From NCBI GenBank assembly GCA_007122945.1, contig SKSP01000257.1, forward strand, positions 1 to 11,664: a DNA stretch of 11,664 bases, given 5' to 3'. The notes beneath the pieces were generated by a model. The model was not told where the DNA came from, searched no databases, and saw only the letters and a program-made list of their open reading frames with translations. Numbering within the stretch: the stretch's first letter is position 1; every line of letters starts with the position of its first letter. The translations under genes and the position numbers were made by a program. Origin of the DNA: Ilumatobacteraceae bacterium (GTDB lineage: Bacteria; Actinomycetota; Acidimicrobiia; Acidimicrobiales; Ilumatobacteraceae). This document shows, piece after piece, positions 7,026-11,664 of this stretch.

Positions 7026-7081
7026 GTGAGTGGATCCCGGTGAGTGGACCCCAGTGACGTGACCCCGGTGAGTGGACGAGG
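7026..7081. repeat. Four imperfect 14-bp tandem repeats in the SDR leader
   Basis: Units start at 7026, 7040, 7054 and 7068 with exact 14-base period: GTGAGTGGATCCCG, GTGAGTGGACCCCA, GTGACGTGACCCCG and GTGAGTGGACGAGG. The array lies just upstream of the SDR start. On the minus strand the copy nearest the gene runs into the ribosome binding site (CACTGGGAGGG). A regulatory array or a slippage-prone repeat are both possible. Confidence 0.85.
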
Positions 7082-7127
7082 GCGACGGAGCGAGGTCGAC
7101 CCCCATCGGTCCTCGGTCGTTCGGACC

Positions 7128-7157
7128 ACTGTTCCACGGGGGTCGGGAGCGCGCCAA
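7128..7157 (-). promoter_or_regulatory. Weak candidate promoter for the SDR gene
   Basis: On the minus strand TTGGCG (7152-7157) is followed after 18 bases by AACAGT (7128-7133). The -35 is fair and the -10 is poor. If used, the transcript would contain the whole 14-bp repeat array in its leader. Confidence 0.3.
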
Positions 7158-7217
7158 GCCCACGCATCCGGCCGGCTCGTCGGATGTCACTGATCGGCAC
7201 GTGCGGGTCGACCACCC

Positions 7218-7246
7218 TTGACGGTCGACCAAACGGTTGGTAGTAC
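7218..7246 (+). promoter_or_regulatory. Promoter of the LLM oxidoreductase gene
   Basis: TTGACG (7218-7223) and TAGTAC (7241-7246) are separated by exactly 17 bases, a good sigma-70-type match for a high-GC actinobacterium. Transcription would start near 7253, leaving a leader of roughly 75 bases. A palindromic operator fills the spacer. Confidence 0.6.
7228..7241. promoter_or_regulatory. Palindromic operator, copy 1 (ACCAANCGNTTGGT)
   Basis: ACCAAACGGTTGGT has 5-base inverted arms (ACCAA/TTGGT) centred on CG and lies inside the promoter spacer, where a bound protein would block RNA polymerase. A second copy, identical at 11 of 14 bases, sits at 10697-10710 before the thioesterase gene. Size and shape fit a TetR-family site. 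It matches 8 of the 10 fixed positions of the KstR2 motif AnCAAGnnCTTGnT as I remember it. The regulator is not in this window. Confidence 0.65.
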
Positions 7247-7330
7247 GGTGACGCCGTCGCGGCCCGTGGCCGCCATGATGTCTCGTGTGATGCGAGCCGC
7301 CACAGCGAGCGGTCTGAAGGGAGCATGACC

Positions 7331-8233
7331 ATGAAGTTCGGTTTGTCGATGTTCGGACTCAGTCCGCGTTACTACCCGGAGGTCGCCGCGGCGGCGGAGG
7401 CGAACGGCTTCGAGTCGGTGTGGGTCCCCGAGCACCTGGTCCTGCCCGCCGAGATGCCGCCCACGTACCTGTACACCGAATCGGGGTTCCCCCCGATCGA
7501 CCCCCGAACACCGATGTTCGATCCGTGGGTCGTGCTCGGCGCGGTGGCGCAGGCGACCTCGACGATCCGCCTCGCGACCAACGTGTACATCTTGCCTCTC
7601 CGTCATCCGATCGTGACGGCGCGTGCCGTCACCACGCTCGACCGGGTATCGGGCGGACGGGTCACCCTCGGTATCGGCGTCGGCTGGCTCGAGGAGGAGT
7701 TCGAGCTCGTCGAGCAGGACTTCAAGAACCGTGGGAAGCGGACCGACGAGATCATCCCGTTGCTGCGCACGATGTGGTCACGCGACGTCGACGTCATCGA
7801 CCACCACGGCGAGTTCTACGACATGGCTCCGTTCGTGTTCATGCCCAAGCCCGTGCAGAAGCCGGCCATCCCCATCGAGGTCGGCGGCGCCTCGAAGGCC
7901 GCGCTGCGGCGAGCCGGACAGCTCGGGGACGGCTGGATCGAGATCGGGGCCCGGGAGCCGGGCATGCTCGAGGAGATGATCAGCACCGTGCAACGACACC
8001 GGGTCGAGGCCGGGCGTGAGAACGAGCCGTTCGAGTTCACGTGCGGTGTCGGGCGGAGGCTCGACGACGCGGAGCGCGCCCGAGAGATGGGCGTGACACG
8101 CATCAACCTCGGACCAGCTCCCCACGGCAACGTGCTGGACGACCCGTCGAAGCCGCACGCCATGCTGAGTGTGAACGACTTCACCGACTTCACCGCCCGC
8201 TACGCGGACGAGGTGATCGCCAACCTCGACTGA
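7331..8233 (+). CDS. LLM-class (probably F420-dependent) flavin oxidoreductase
   Basis: This 300-residue protein has the luciferase-like monooxygenase TIM barrel. It starts MKFGLSMFGL, has FESVWVPEH (27-35), the signature HPIVTARAVTTLDRVSGGR (92-110) followed by LGIGVGWLEEEFE (113-125), and the PIEVGGAS strand (181-188). Most actinobacterial members of this type use coenzyme F420 to oxidise or reduce alcohols, ketones or enoyl compounds; F420 instead of FMN use is inferred. ATG 7331 is preferred to the in-frame ATG 7325 because AAGGGAG (7317-7323) is seven bases before the former and only one before the latter. It has its own promoter with an embedded operator and converges tightly (14 bases) on the SnoaL-like gene. 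The shared operator suggests co-regulation with the downstream thioesterase. Confidence 0.9.
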   Translation: MKFGLSMFGLSPRYYPEVAAAAEANGFESVWVPEHLVLPAEMPPTYLYTESGFPPIDPRTPMFDPWVVLGAVAQATSTIRLATNVYILPLRHPIVTARAVTTLDRVSGGRVTLGIGVGWLEEEFELVEQDFKNRGKRTDEIIPLLRTMWSRDVDVIDHHGEFYDMAPFVFMPKPVQKPAIPIEVGGASKAALRRAGQLGDGWIEIGAREPGMLEEMISTVQRHRVEAGRENEPFEFTCGVGRRLDDAERAREMGVTRINLGPAPHGNVLDDPSKPHAMLSVNDFTDFTARYADEVIANLD

Positions 8234-8247
8234 CGGGGCCGGCGGTC

Positions 8248-8841
8248 TCAGGGGTACCGGGTGAGCGTCTCGACGCGCTCGTCGTCGCCCTCCCAGAACG
8301 TCGCCCACGTCGGGTTCAGCTGGGGGAGGCGGGGCACGCGGCCCTCCCACCCACTCGGCGTCCAGTCCGGCCCGCGCGGCTGGTCGTCGTACTCGGTCGA
8401 GTACCAGCTCTCGGGCTTGCGCCGGACGAAGTACCACGTTCCGTCGCGCCGCTCGTAGGTGTCGAACATGCACAGCATGCCGACCACCCATCGGTCGCCG
8501 ACCTCGTGCTCGGCACGCATCATCACCCGACCCGACGCGTGGTCGTCGTCGATCAACTCGAACGTGTGCCCGACGACGTGGTGAACGGTCCGGTAGAACT
8601 GACGATGCACGATGTTGTAGGAGTCGCGAAGCGCGTCACGACCCACGCCGAACCGCCCGCAGTCGACATCGTCCACGAACATCTCCACCAACCCGTCGAG
8701 GTCCCGGGCGTCCGCAGCGAACGCGTAGGCGTTCGCCAGTCGCGTGAGCGCGAGCTCGCTCTCCACTCGGTCGAGCCGCGCCGCGAGGCGCTCGCACGTC
8801 GCGCGGAGCTGCTGGAGGTCGTCCCCTGGTACATCGCTCAA
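8248..8841 (-). CDS. SnoaL/NTF2-like domain protein with N-terminal helix (TTG start)
   Basis: This 197-residue protein has an amphipathic, coiled-coil-like helix (about 8-32, DLQQLRATCERLAARLDRVE), then a SnoaL-like alpha+beta cone (about 33-150) with the ANAYAFAADARDLDGLVEMF helix typical of small-ligand isomerases and dehydratases, a His-rich strand (HHVVGHTF, 87-94), and WYFVRRK (136-142). A Trp/Pro-rich tail follows. The family includes steroid isomerase-like and polyketide cyclase-like enzymes as well as non-catalytic members; function is not assignable. No ATG or GTG fits the N-terminus. TTG 8839-8841 has AGGAG (complement of 8848-8852) six bases upstream and is chosen. It follows the other SnoaL-like gene after 66 bases on the same strand, probably as one transcript. 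Confidence 0.82.
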   Translation of the reverse strand: MSDVPGDDLQQLRATCERLAARLDRVESELALTRLANAYAFAADARDLDGLVEMFVDDVDCGRFGVGRDALRDSYNIVHRQFYRTVHHVVGHTFELIDDDHASGRVMMRAEHEVGDRWVVGMLCMFDTYERRDGTWYFVRRKPESWYSTEYDDQPRGPDWTPSGWEGRVPRLPQLNPTWATFWEGDDERVETLTRYP

Positions 8842-8907
8842 CGTCGTCTCCTCTCACCACTCGGCCACGGTAGTCGACGTCGATGTCCGTCGACCCGGGG
8901 CGCGCGG

Positions 8908-9375
8908 TCACCGCTCGTCGGGGACCGGAACGTCGCCGACGTGCCCCTCGGCCGTGACGCGGCGACGGGCGAACTTCCACACGCCGTCGCGAGCCTCGTA
9001 CCGGTCGAAGTAGCGGCCCCAGTGGTCGAGGCCGTGCGGCATGACCACGCTGAAGTAGCAGTAGCCCCGGGCGTGGGCCTCGTCGTCGACGTCGATCACC
9101 AGCGTGGACACCGAGTGACGCACGTAGTGGGGTGCCGTTGCTCGGTGCTCCCCCCGGCCCTCCGGCCTCCACCGTTCCGCAGCTCCGGTGAAGATCGTGC
9201 GGATCTCGTCGATCCCGCGCTTCACGACCGGGCCGTCGGGGCCGCCGGTCTCCATCTCGGCGTCCTCCCAGAAGAGCGCCATCACCTCGTCGAAGCGACC
9301 CGAGTCGCCGCTGGCGTTGTACCGCGCCACCAGATCCCGGATCTGTTCCCTCGCTGTGAGCTCCCAGTCGTACAT
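8908..9375 (-). CDS. SnoaL/NTF2-like domain protein
   Basis: This 155-residue single-domain protein begins MYDWELTAREQIRDLVARYN, the first helix of a SnoaL-like fold. FDEVMALFWEDAEMET (28-43), HYVRHSVSTLVIDVDDEA (83-100), ARGYCYFSVVMPHG (102-115) and YEARDGVWKFARRRV (126-140) are the usual strands. His83 and His88 sit near where a polar pocket is expected, but no defined catalytic set can be named. The start is set by AAGGAG (complement of 9384-9389) eight bases before ATG; a longer open frame upstream has no domain and crosses the divergent promoter region. It is divergent from the MarR gene, so it is the most likely target of that repressor. It shares the fold but little obvious sequence with the following SnoaL-like gene. 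Confidence 0.85.
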   Translation of the reverse strand: MYDWELTAREQIRDLVARYNASGDSGRFDEVMALFWEDAEMETGGPDGPVVKRGIDEIRTIFTGAAERWRPEGRGEHRATAPHYVRHSVSTLVIDVDDEAHARGYCYFSVVMPHGLDHWGRYFDRYEARDGVWKFARRRVTAEGHVGDVPVPDER

Positions 9376-9458
9376 GGCAGGTTCTCCTTCCCGCCGGGGC
9401 TCGGCGGCATCGTCGGACGGATCATCGTTCCATCTCTCCGTCATCCGTCTCTGCATCG

Positions 9459-9477
9459 TCGAGCGACACCCGCTCGA
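9459..9477. promoter_or_regulatory. Perfect 7-5-7 palindrome, probable MarR operator
   Basis: TCGAGCG (9459-9465), a 5-base spacer (ACACC) and CGCTCGA (9471-9477) form a perfect inverted repeat between the divergent SnoaL-like and MarR genes. A 17-20 bp palindrome of this geometry is typical of MarR-family operators. It covers the -35 side of the candidate MarR promoter, consistent with autoregulation. GC-rich background makes such words commoner, which limits confidence. Confidence 0.5.
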
Positions 9478-9487
9478 GGGGTACAGT
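9459..9487 (+). promoter_or_regulatory. Candidate promoter of the MarR gene
   Basis: TACAGT (9482-9487) is a good -10 box; the hexamer 17 bases upstream, TCGAGC (9459-9464), is only a partial -35. Transcription would start near 9494, which places the alternative GTG codon at 9486 outside the message and supports ATG 9525 as the start. Confidence 0.4.
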
Positions 9488-9524
9488 GGCGCAGCGCAAC
9501 CATTTCCGGACCACCCAAGGATCG

Positions 9525-10010
9525 ATGACACAGTTCGACAAGACCCTGATGCGGATCGCGGCCGCCTGGCGGGATCTCCGACGTACCCGGCCGCGTCGAT
9601 GGTCGGTGCCACTCCCACTCGGCCAGATCGACACGTTGGACATCATCGCGAACCGCGGCCCGTGCAGCATGCTCGCGGTCAGCGAGGCGTTGCGGATCGA
9701 CGCGTCCACGGCGACGCGCGCCGTCGAACCGCTCGTCAAGGCCGGGCTCGTGCAGCGGCGCCGCTCCGAGCGAGATGCGCGCACGGTCCTCGTCGAGCTG
9801 ACCGCCGACGGCAAGAGCGTCGAACGGACGCTCACCCGGGAGCGCCTGGACAACGTCGAACAGCTCCTCGCCGGCTTCGATCCCGAAGAGCGCGAGTTGC
9901 TGGCCGACCTGCTCGAGCGGCTGGTCTCCGCCGTGTACGCGGACCAGGGCGAGGCTCACGACGGCACCTCCGACGAACAGGCGCCGAGAACCGTCGCGGC
10001 CGGCGACTGA
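9525..10010 (+). CDS. MarR-family transcriptional regulator
   Basis: This 161-residue protein has the MarR layout: a dimerisation helix at 3-22, a winged helix-turn-helix at about 33-95, and C-terminal dimerisation helices at 96-140. The recognition helix lies in DASTATRAVEPLVKAGLVQR (59-78), followed by the wing RSERDARTVLVELT (80-93), whose SxRDxR pattern is a MarR signature. It probably represses itself and the divergent SnoaL-like genes and is released by a small phenolic or acyl ligand; the ligand is unknown. ATG 9525 has AAGGA only three bases upstream. GTG 9486 would add 13 residues and has GAGGGG four bases upstream, but it overlaps the likely -10 box. A small 5-bp hairpin (10014-10027) follows the stop before the convergent gene. 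Confidence 0.9.
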   Translation: MTQFDKTLMRIAAAWRDLRRTRPRRWSVPLPLGQIDTLDIIANRGPCSMLAVSEALRIDASTATRAVEPLVKAGLVQRRRSERDARTVLVELTADGKSVERTLTRERLDNVEQLLAGFDPEERELLADLLERLVSAVYADQGEAHDGTSDEQAPRTVAAGD

Positions 10011-10044
10011 GGCCGCCGACCGCGGCGTCGCCCGAAGGTCCGGA

Positions 10045-10590
10045 TCACTCCTCGCCCTCGAGCGACACGCGCAGCGAACCGAGCACGCGTCCGACGCAGA
10101 CGTAGAACGACGCCGTCAGCACGATCTCCAGCGCACCGCGATCACCGAAGGCGGTGTGCATCGTCGCCCATTCGTCGTCGTCGATCGACTCGGCACGGGC
10201 AATTCGATCCGCCACCGCGAGTGCAGCACACGCTTCGTCGGAGTACGTGCCCGACGGTGCGGCGCGCCAGTCCGGCAGACATCGGATCTGCACGTCGTCG
10301 ACGCCCGCGTCGATCGCCATGGGGAGGTGCTGCGCGTACTCGTACTCGACGCCATCGAGGTGCGCGATGCGCAAGATGACGAGCTCGCGGATCGATCTCG
10401 GCGTGAGGCAGTCGTGACGCAATGGCCACGCGAACGCGATCCATGCCTCGAGCAGCTCCGGCGCGTGACCCAGCGTGCGGTAGAGGTTCGACAGACGGCC
10501 GACGCTCGCACGCGACCGCTCGAACACCGTGCGCAACCGCGGGTCGTCCGAATCGGCATCGACGAGGGGCAGACGCGGGATCTCCGGCAT
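10045..10590 (-). CDS. Carboxymuconolactone decarboxylase/AhpD-like protein
   Basis: This 181-residue all-helical protein carries the family core RELVILRIAHLDGVEYEYAQH (68-88) and the C-terminal helix ALEIVLTASFYVCVGRVLGSL (153-173). The redox CxxC pair of AhpD, expected before H88, is replaced by V81 and E84, so it should not act as a peroxidase of the AhpD type. The VEYEYAQH form is common in the non-peroxidase branch, for which decarboxylase, ring-opening or unknown roles are reported. AGGAG (complement of 10598-10602) lies seven bases before ATG, confirming the start. The gene is divergent from the thioesterase, and the operator at 10697-10710 could control both. Confidence 0.85.
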   Translation of the reverse strand: MPEIPRLPLVDADSDDPRLRTVFERSRASVGRLSNLYRTLGHAPELLEAWIAFAWPLRHDCLTPRSIRELVILRIAHLDGVEYEYAQHLPMAIDAGVDDVQIRCLPDWRAAPSGTYSDEACAALAVADRIARAESIDDDEWATMHTAFGDRGALEIVLTASFYVCVGRVLGSLRVSLEGEE

Positions 10591-10614
10591 CGAGGGTCTC
10601 CTGGCGTGGGACGG

Positions 10615-10628
10615 CGCGCGAACGCGCG
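10615..10628 (-). other. Short GC hairpin in the leader of the AhpD-like gene
   Basis: CGCGCG, two bases (AA on the + strand), CGCGCG. As minus-strand RNA this folds with a four-base loop containing UUC, 24 bases upstream of the start codon. It could stabilise the transcript or be compositional chance. Confidence 0.3.
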
Positions 10629-10684
10629 GGACGGGACGTGGGCCGAAGGCGGCACGGACCAGGCGTGAGCCACCGGCGCCTGCC

Positions 10685-10690
10685 TACACT
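10685..10690 (+). promoter_or_regulatory. Candidate -10 box of the thioesterase gene
   Basis: TACACT fits the actinobacterial TAnnnT -10 consensus and lies directly upstream of the palindromic operator, so transcription would start within that operator. No good -35 hexamer is visible 16-18 bases upstream. Confidence 0.4.
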
Positions 10691-10696
10691 AACTCA

Positions 10697-10710
10697 AACA
10701 ATCGTTTGGT
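10697..10710. promoter_or_regulatory. Palindromic operator, copy 2 (ACCAANCGNTTGGT-like)
   Basis: AACAATCGTTTGGT matches copy 1 (7228-7241) at 11 of 14 positions and keeps the palindromic CAANCGNTTG core; the broader CAAAC(AATC)GTTTG at 10695-10708 is also a perfect inverted repeat. It covers the expected transcription start of the thioesterase gene and lies between divergent genes. It is likely bound by the same regulator as copy 1. Confidence 0.62.
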
Positions 10711-10713
10711 GGA

Positions 10714-10735
10714 GGTCGCTGACCGACCAGCGACC
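10714..10735 (+). other. 8-bp stem-loop in the thioesterase 5' leader
   Basis: GGTCGCTG (10714-10721) and CAGCGACC (10728-10735) form a perfect 8-bp stem with a 6-base loop, between the operator and the ribosome binding site (GGAGGG, 10752-10757). It does not sequester the ribosome binding site. It may stabilise the message, or be a second protein site in DNA. Confidence 0.5.
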
Positions 10736-10765
10736 GCGATCCACCCCGACCGGAGGGAACCTGAC

Positions 10766-11614
10766 ATGACGGTGAGCGATCTGGCCGATGCACTGCGACT
10801 CGAGCCGACGGGAACCAACACGTACCGAGCCCACAACTACGAGCTGGGCGAACGCGGCGTGGTCTTCGGTGGCCAACTGATCGCACAGCTGATCGCGGCG
10901 GGTGCGACCGTCGACGGATCCAAGCGCGTGAAGGCAGCCAACGCGATCTTCGCGCGCCCGGTGATGGTCGCCGACCCGGTCGAGCTGCGCGTCGACGTGC
11001 TCCAGGCGGGGCGTACGTTCGCATCCGCCACCACGTCGCTGTGGCAGGACGGCAAGGAACGCGCCCGGGCGCTGATCCTCCTCACCGCCGAGGAACCCGA
11101 CATCATCCGGCACGCCTCGCCGTTGCCCGACGTCGCACGGCCCGACGAGACGGCAGCCGGCGCCAACCCCGACGTCCGCATCGTCGACGGCATCGACATC
11201 CTCGACCCCGATGTCGTGGCCGATCCCGCCGTCGATGTCTGGTTCCGGCGCTCGGGCGGGATCGACGGCGCCGATCGTGTCGCCGTCCAGCAGGGCCTGC
11301 TCGCGCACGCGTCGGCGAGCTACCTGATCGGTGCCGCGATGTTGCCCCACCCCGGCATGGGACAAGCCGCGTCGCACGCCGCCTTCTCGACCGGGATCAT
11401 CGCCCACACCATCAGCTTCCACGAGACCGTCGACATCGGCGACTGGCACCTGCTCTGCAGCCGCAGCACGTACGCGGGCAACGGCCGGACGTACGGAACC
11501 GGTGAGGTGTTCCACGAGGGCGGACAGCTCGTGGCGTCGTTCTCGCAGGAGAGCATGGTCCGGCACTTCCCCGAAGGGGTCTCACCCGAGGGCCAGGAGT
11601 CGACGATCCTGTAG
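10766..11614 (+). CDS. TesB-like (type II) acyl-CoA thioesterase, atypical active site
   Basis: This 282-residue protein is a tandem double hotdog like E. coli TesB, which hydrolyses acyl-CoA to free acid and CoA. The first hotdog (about 1-115) has VVFGGQLIAQ (32-41), matching the TesB VFGGQ strand, and ANAIFARP (58-65). The second (about 155-270) has IIAHTISFHE (211-220), STYAGNGRTYGTGEVF (234-249) and ASFSQESMVR (257-266). Of the TesB triad (D204, T228, Q278), Gln is kept as Q261 and S234/T235 can supply the Thr, but the Asp position reads A213 by eye alignment. Activity may thus be altered, or the protein may act on another ester. GGAGGG lies eight bases before ATG. It has its own promoter with an operator shared with the LLM gene, suggesting release of CoA from stalled pathway intermediates. 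Confidence 0.88.
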   Translation: MTVSDLADALRLEPTGTNTYRAHNYELGERGVVFGGQLIAQLIAAGATVDGSKRVKAANAIFARPVMVADPVELRVDVLQAGRTFASATTSLWQDGKERARALILLTAEEPDIIRHASPLPDVARPDETAAGANPDVRIVDGIDILDPDVVADPAVDVWFRRSGGIDGADRVAVQQGLLAHASASYLIGAAMLPHPGMGQAASHAAFSTGIIAHTISFHETVDIGDWHLLCSRSTYAGNGRTYGTGEVFHEGGQLVASFSQESMVRHFPEGVSPEGQESTIL

Positions 11615-11615
11615 A

Positions 11616-11641
11616 GGCTCGCTGCGGCGGGCGAGCGAGCC
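11616..11641 (+). terminator. Stem-loop after the thioesterase gene
   Basis: GGCTCGCT (11616-11623) and AGCGAGCC (11634-11641) form a perfect 8-bp GC-rich stem with a 10-base loop, starting two bases after the stop codon. There is no U-tract, as is common for actinobacterial terminators. Confidence 0.55.
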
Positions 11642-11664
11642 ACCACGCGAGCCACCACGCGAGC
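11635..11664. repeat. 12-bp direct repeat running off the window end
   Basis: GCGAGCCACCAC occurs at 11635-11646 and 11647-11658 and begins again at 11659-11664, where the window ends. The first copy overlaps the 3' arm of the terminator-like stem. The total copy number cannot be seen. Confidence 0.7.

Larger units (their letters stand above)
7014..7330. other. 317-base divergent intergenic region
   Basis: This gap between the SDR gene (-) and the LLM oxidoreductase gene (+) contains no convincing gene. Reading from the left, it holds four 14-bp tandem repeats, the first of three GGTCGACC octamers, a weak minus-strand promoter candidate, two more GGTCGACC octamers, and the plus-strand promoter with an embedded palindromic operator. 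The remaining 80 or so bases before the LLM gene look like an ordinary leader. Confidence 0.7.

Noticed and set aside
7014..7232. N-terminal extension of the SDR protein by 73 residues
   Set aside because: The extension is encoded partly by the 14-bp repeats, has no domain, and the downstream ATG has a strong ribosome binding site and begins the Rossmann fold exactly.
8041..9528. 495-codon plus-strand open frame across the SnoaL-like genes
   Set aside because: Shadow of the minus-strand genes: no motif and no ribosome binding site, and it runs through the divergent promoter region.
10014..10027. Possible bidirectional terminator between the convergent MarR and AhpD-like genes
   Set aside because: Only a 5-bp stem with a 4-base loop and no U-tract; too weak to call in this composition.
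10058..10071. Second TCGAGCGACAC word resembling half of the MarR palindrome
   Set aside because: It lies inside the end of the AhpD-like coding region and lacks the inverted arm, so it is explained by codons.
10045..10590. Loss of the CxxC pair in the AhpD-like protein as an anomaly
   Set aside because: The VEYEYAQH form is common in the non-peroxidase branch of the family, so this is a branch feature and not a mutation.

Overview
This is a very GC-rich window with strongly G/C-biased third codon positions, GTG and TTG starts next to ATG, an F420-type luciferase-like oxidoreductase and a dense set of CoA-ester enzymes. That combination suggests a high-GC actinomycetote (mycobacterial, Rhodococcus-like or Acidimicrobiia-like). 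No rRNA, tRNA, CRISPR array, transposase or phage gene is visible. The taxonomic call is inference from composition and gene content.

Region 1 (1-6070, + strand) is one tightly packed operon: zinc alcohol dehydrogenase, zinc-ribbon/OB-fold (DUF35) protein, thiolase-fold protein of the SCP2/Ltp type, two different acyl-CoA dehydrogenase subunits, and a crotonase-fold protein. Three junctions inside it are 4-base stop/start overlaps (GTGA or ATGA), and the first gene probably overlaps an upstream gene cut by the window edge in the same way. The DUF35 + Ltp + paired dehydrogenase combination resembles the mycobacterial igr (cholesterol side-chain) module, where a heteromeric dehydrogenase, a hydratase and a DUF35-bound retro-aldolase shorten an acyl-CoA without thiolysis. 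Here a crotonase stands where igr has MaoC hydratases, and no 3-hydroxyacyl-CoA dehydrogenase is present. I infer the route desaturation, hydration, retro-aldol cleavage, then oxidation or reduction of the released carbonyl by the alcohol dehydrogenase. The substrate is unknown (steroid, isoprenoid or other branched acyl-CoA).

Region 2 (6099-8233) holds a divergent pair: an extended-SDR epimerase/dehydratase-like protein (- strand) and an LLM-class flavin oxidoreductase (+ strand). The 317-base gap between them carries a good promoter with a 14-bp palindromic operator inside its spacer, three copies of a palindromic octamer, and a four-copy 14-bp tandem repeat in the leader of the SDR gene.

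Region 3 (8248-10010) holds two SnoaL/NTF2-like genes (- strand) divergent from a MarR-type repressor (+ strand), with a perfect 7-5-7 palindrome over the putative repressor promoter.

Region 4 (10045-11664) holds a carboxymuconolactone-decarboxylase/AhpD-like gene (- strand) divergent from a TesB-like acyl-CoA thioesterase (+ strand). A second copy of the Region 2 operator lies at the thioesterase transcription start, so the LLM oxidoreductase and the thioesterase probably share one regulator, likely of the TetR family and encoded outside the window. The motif is close to the KstR2 consensus, which again points to steroid or acyl-CoA catabolism.

Several enzymes lack the textbook catalytic residue of their fold: the crotonase, the Ltp protein, the first dehydrogenase subunit and the thioesterase. 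This is the most unusual property of the window.
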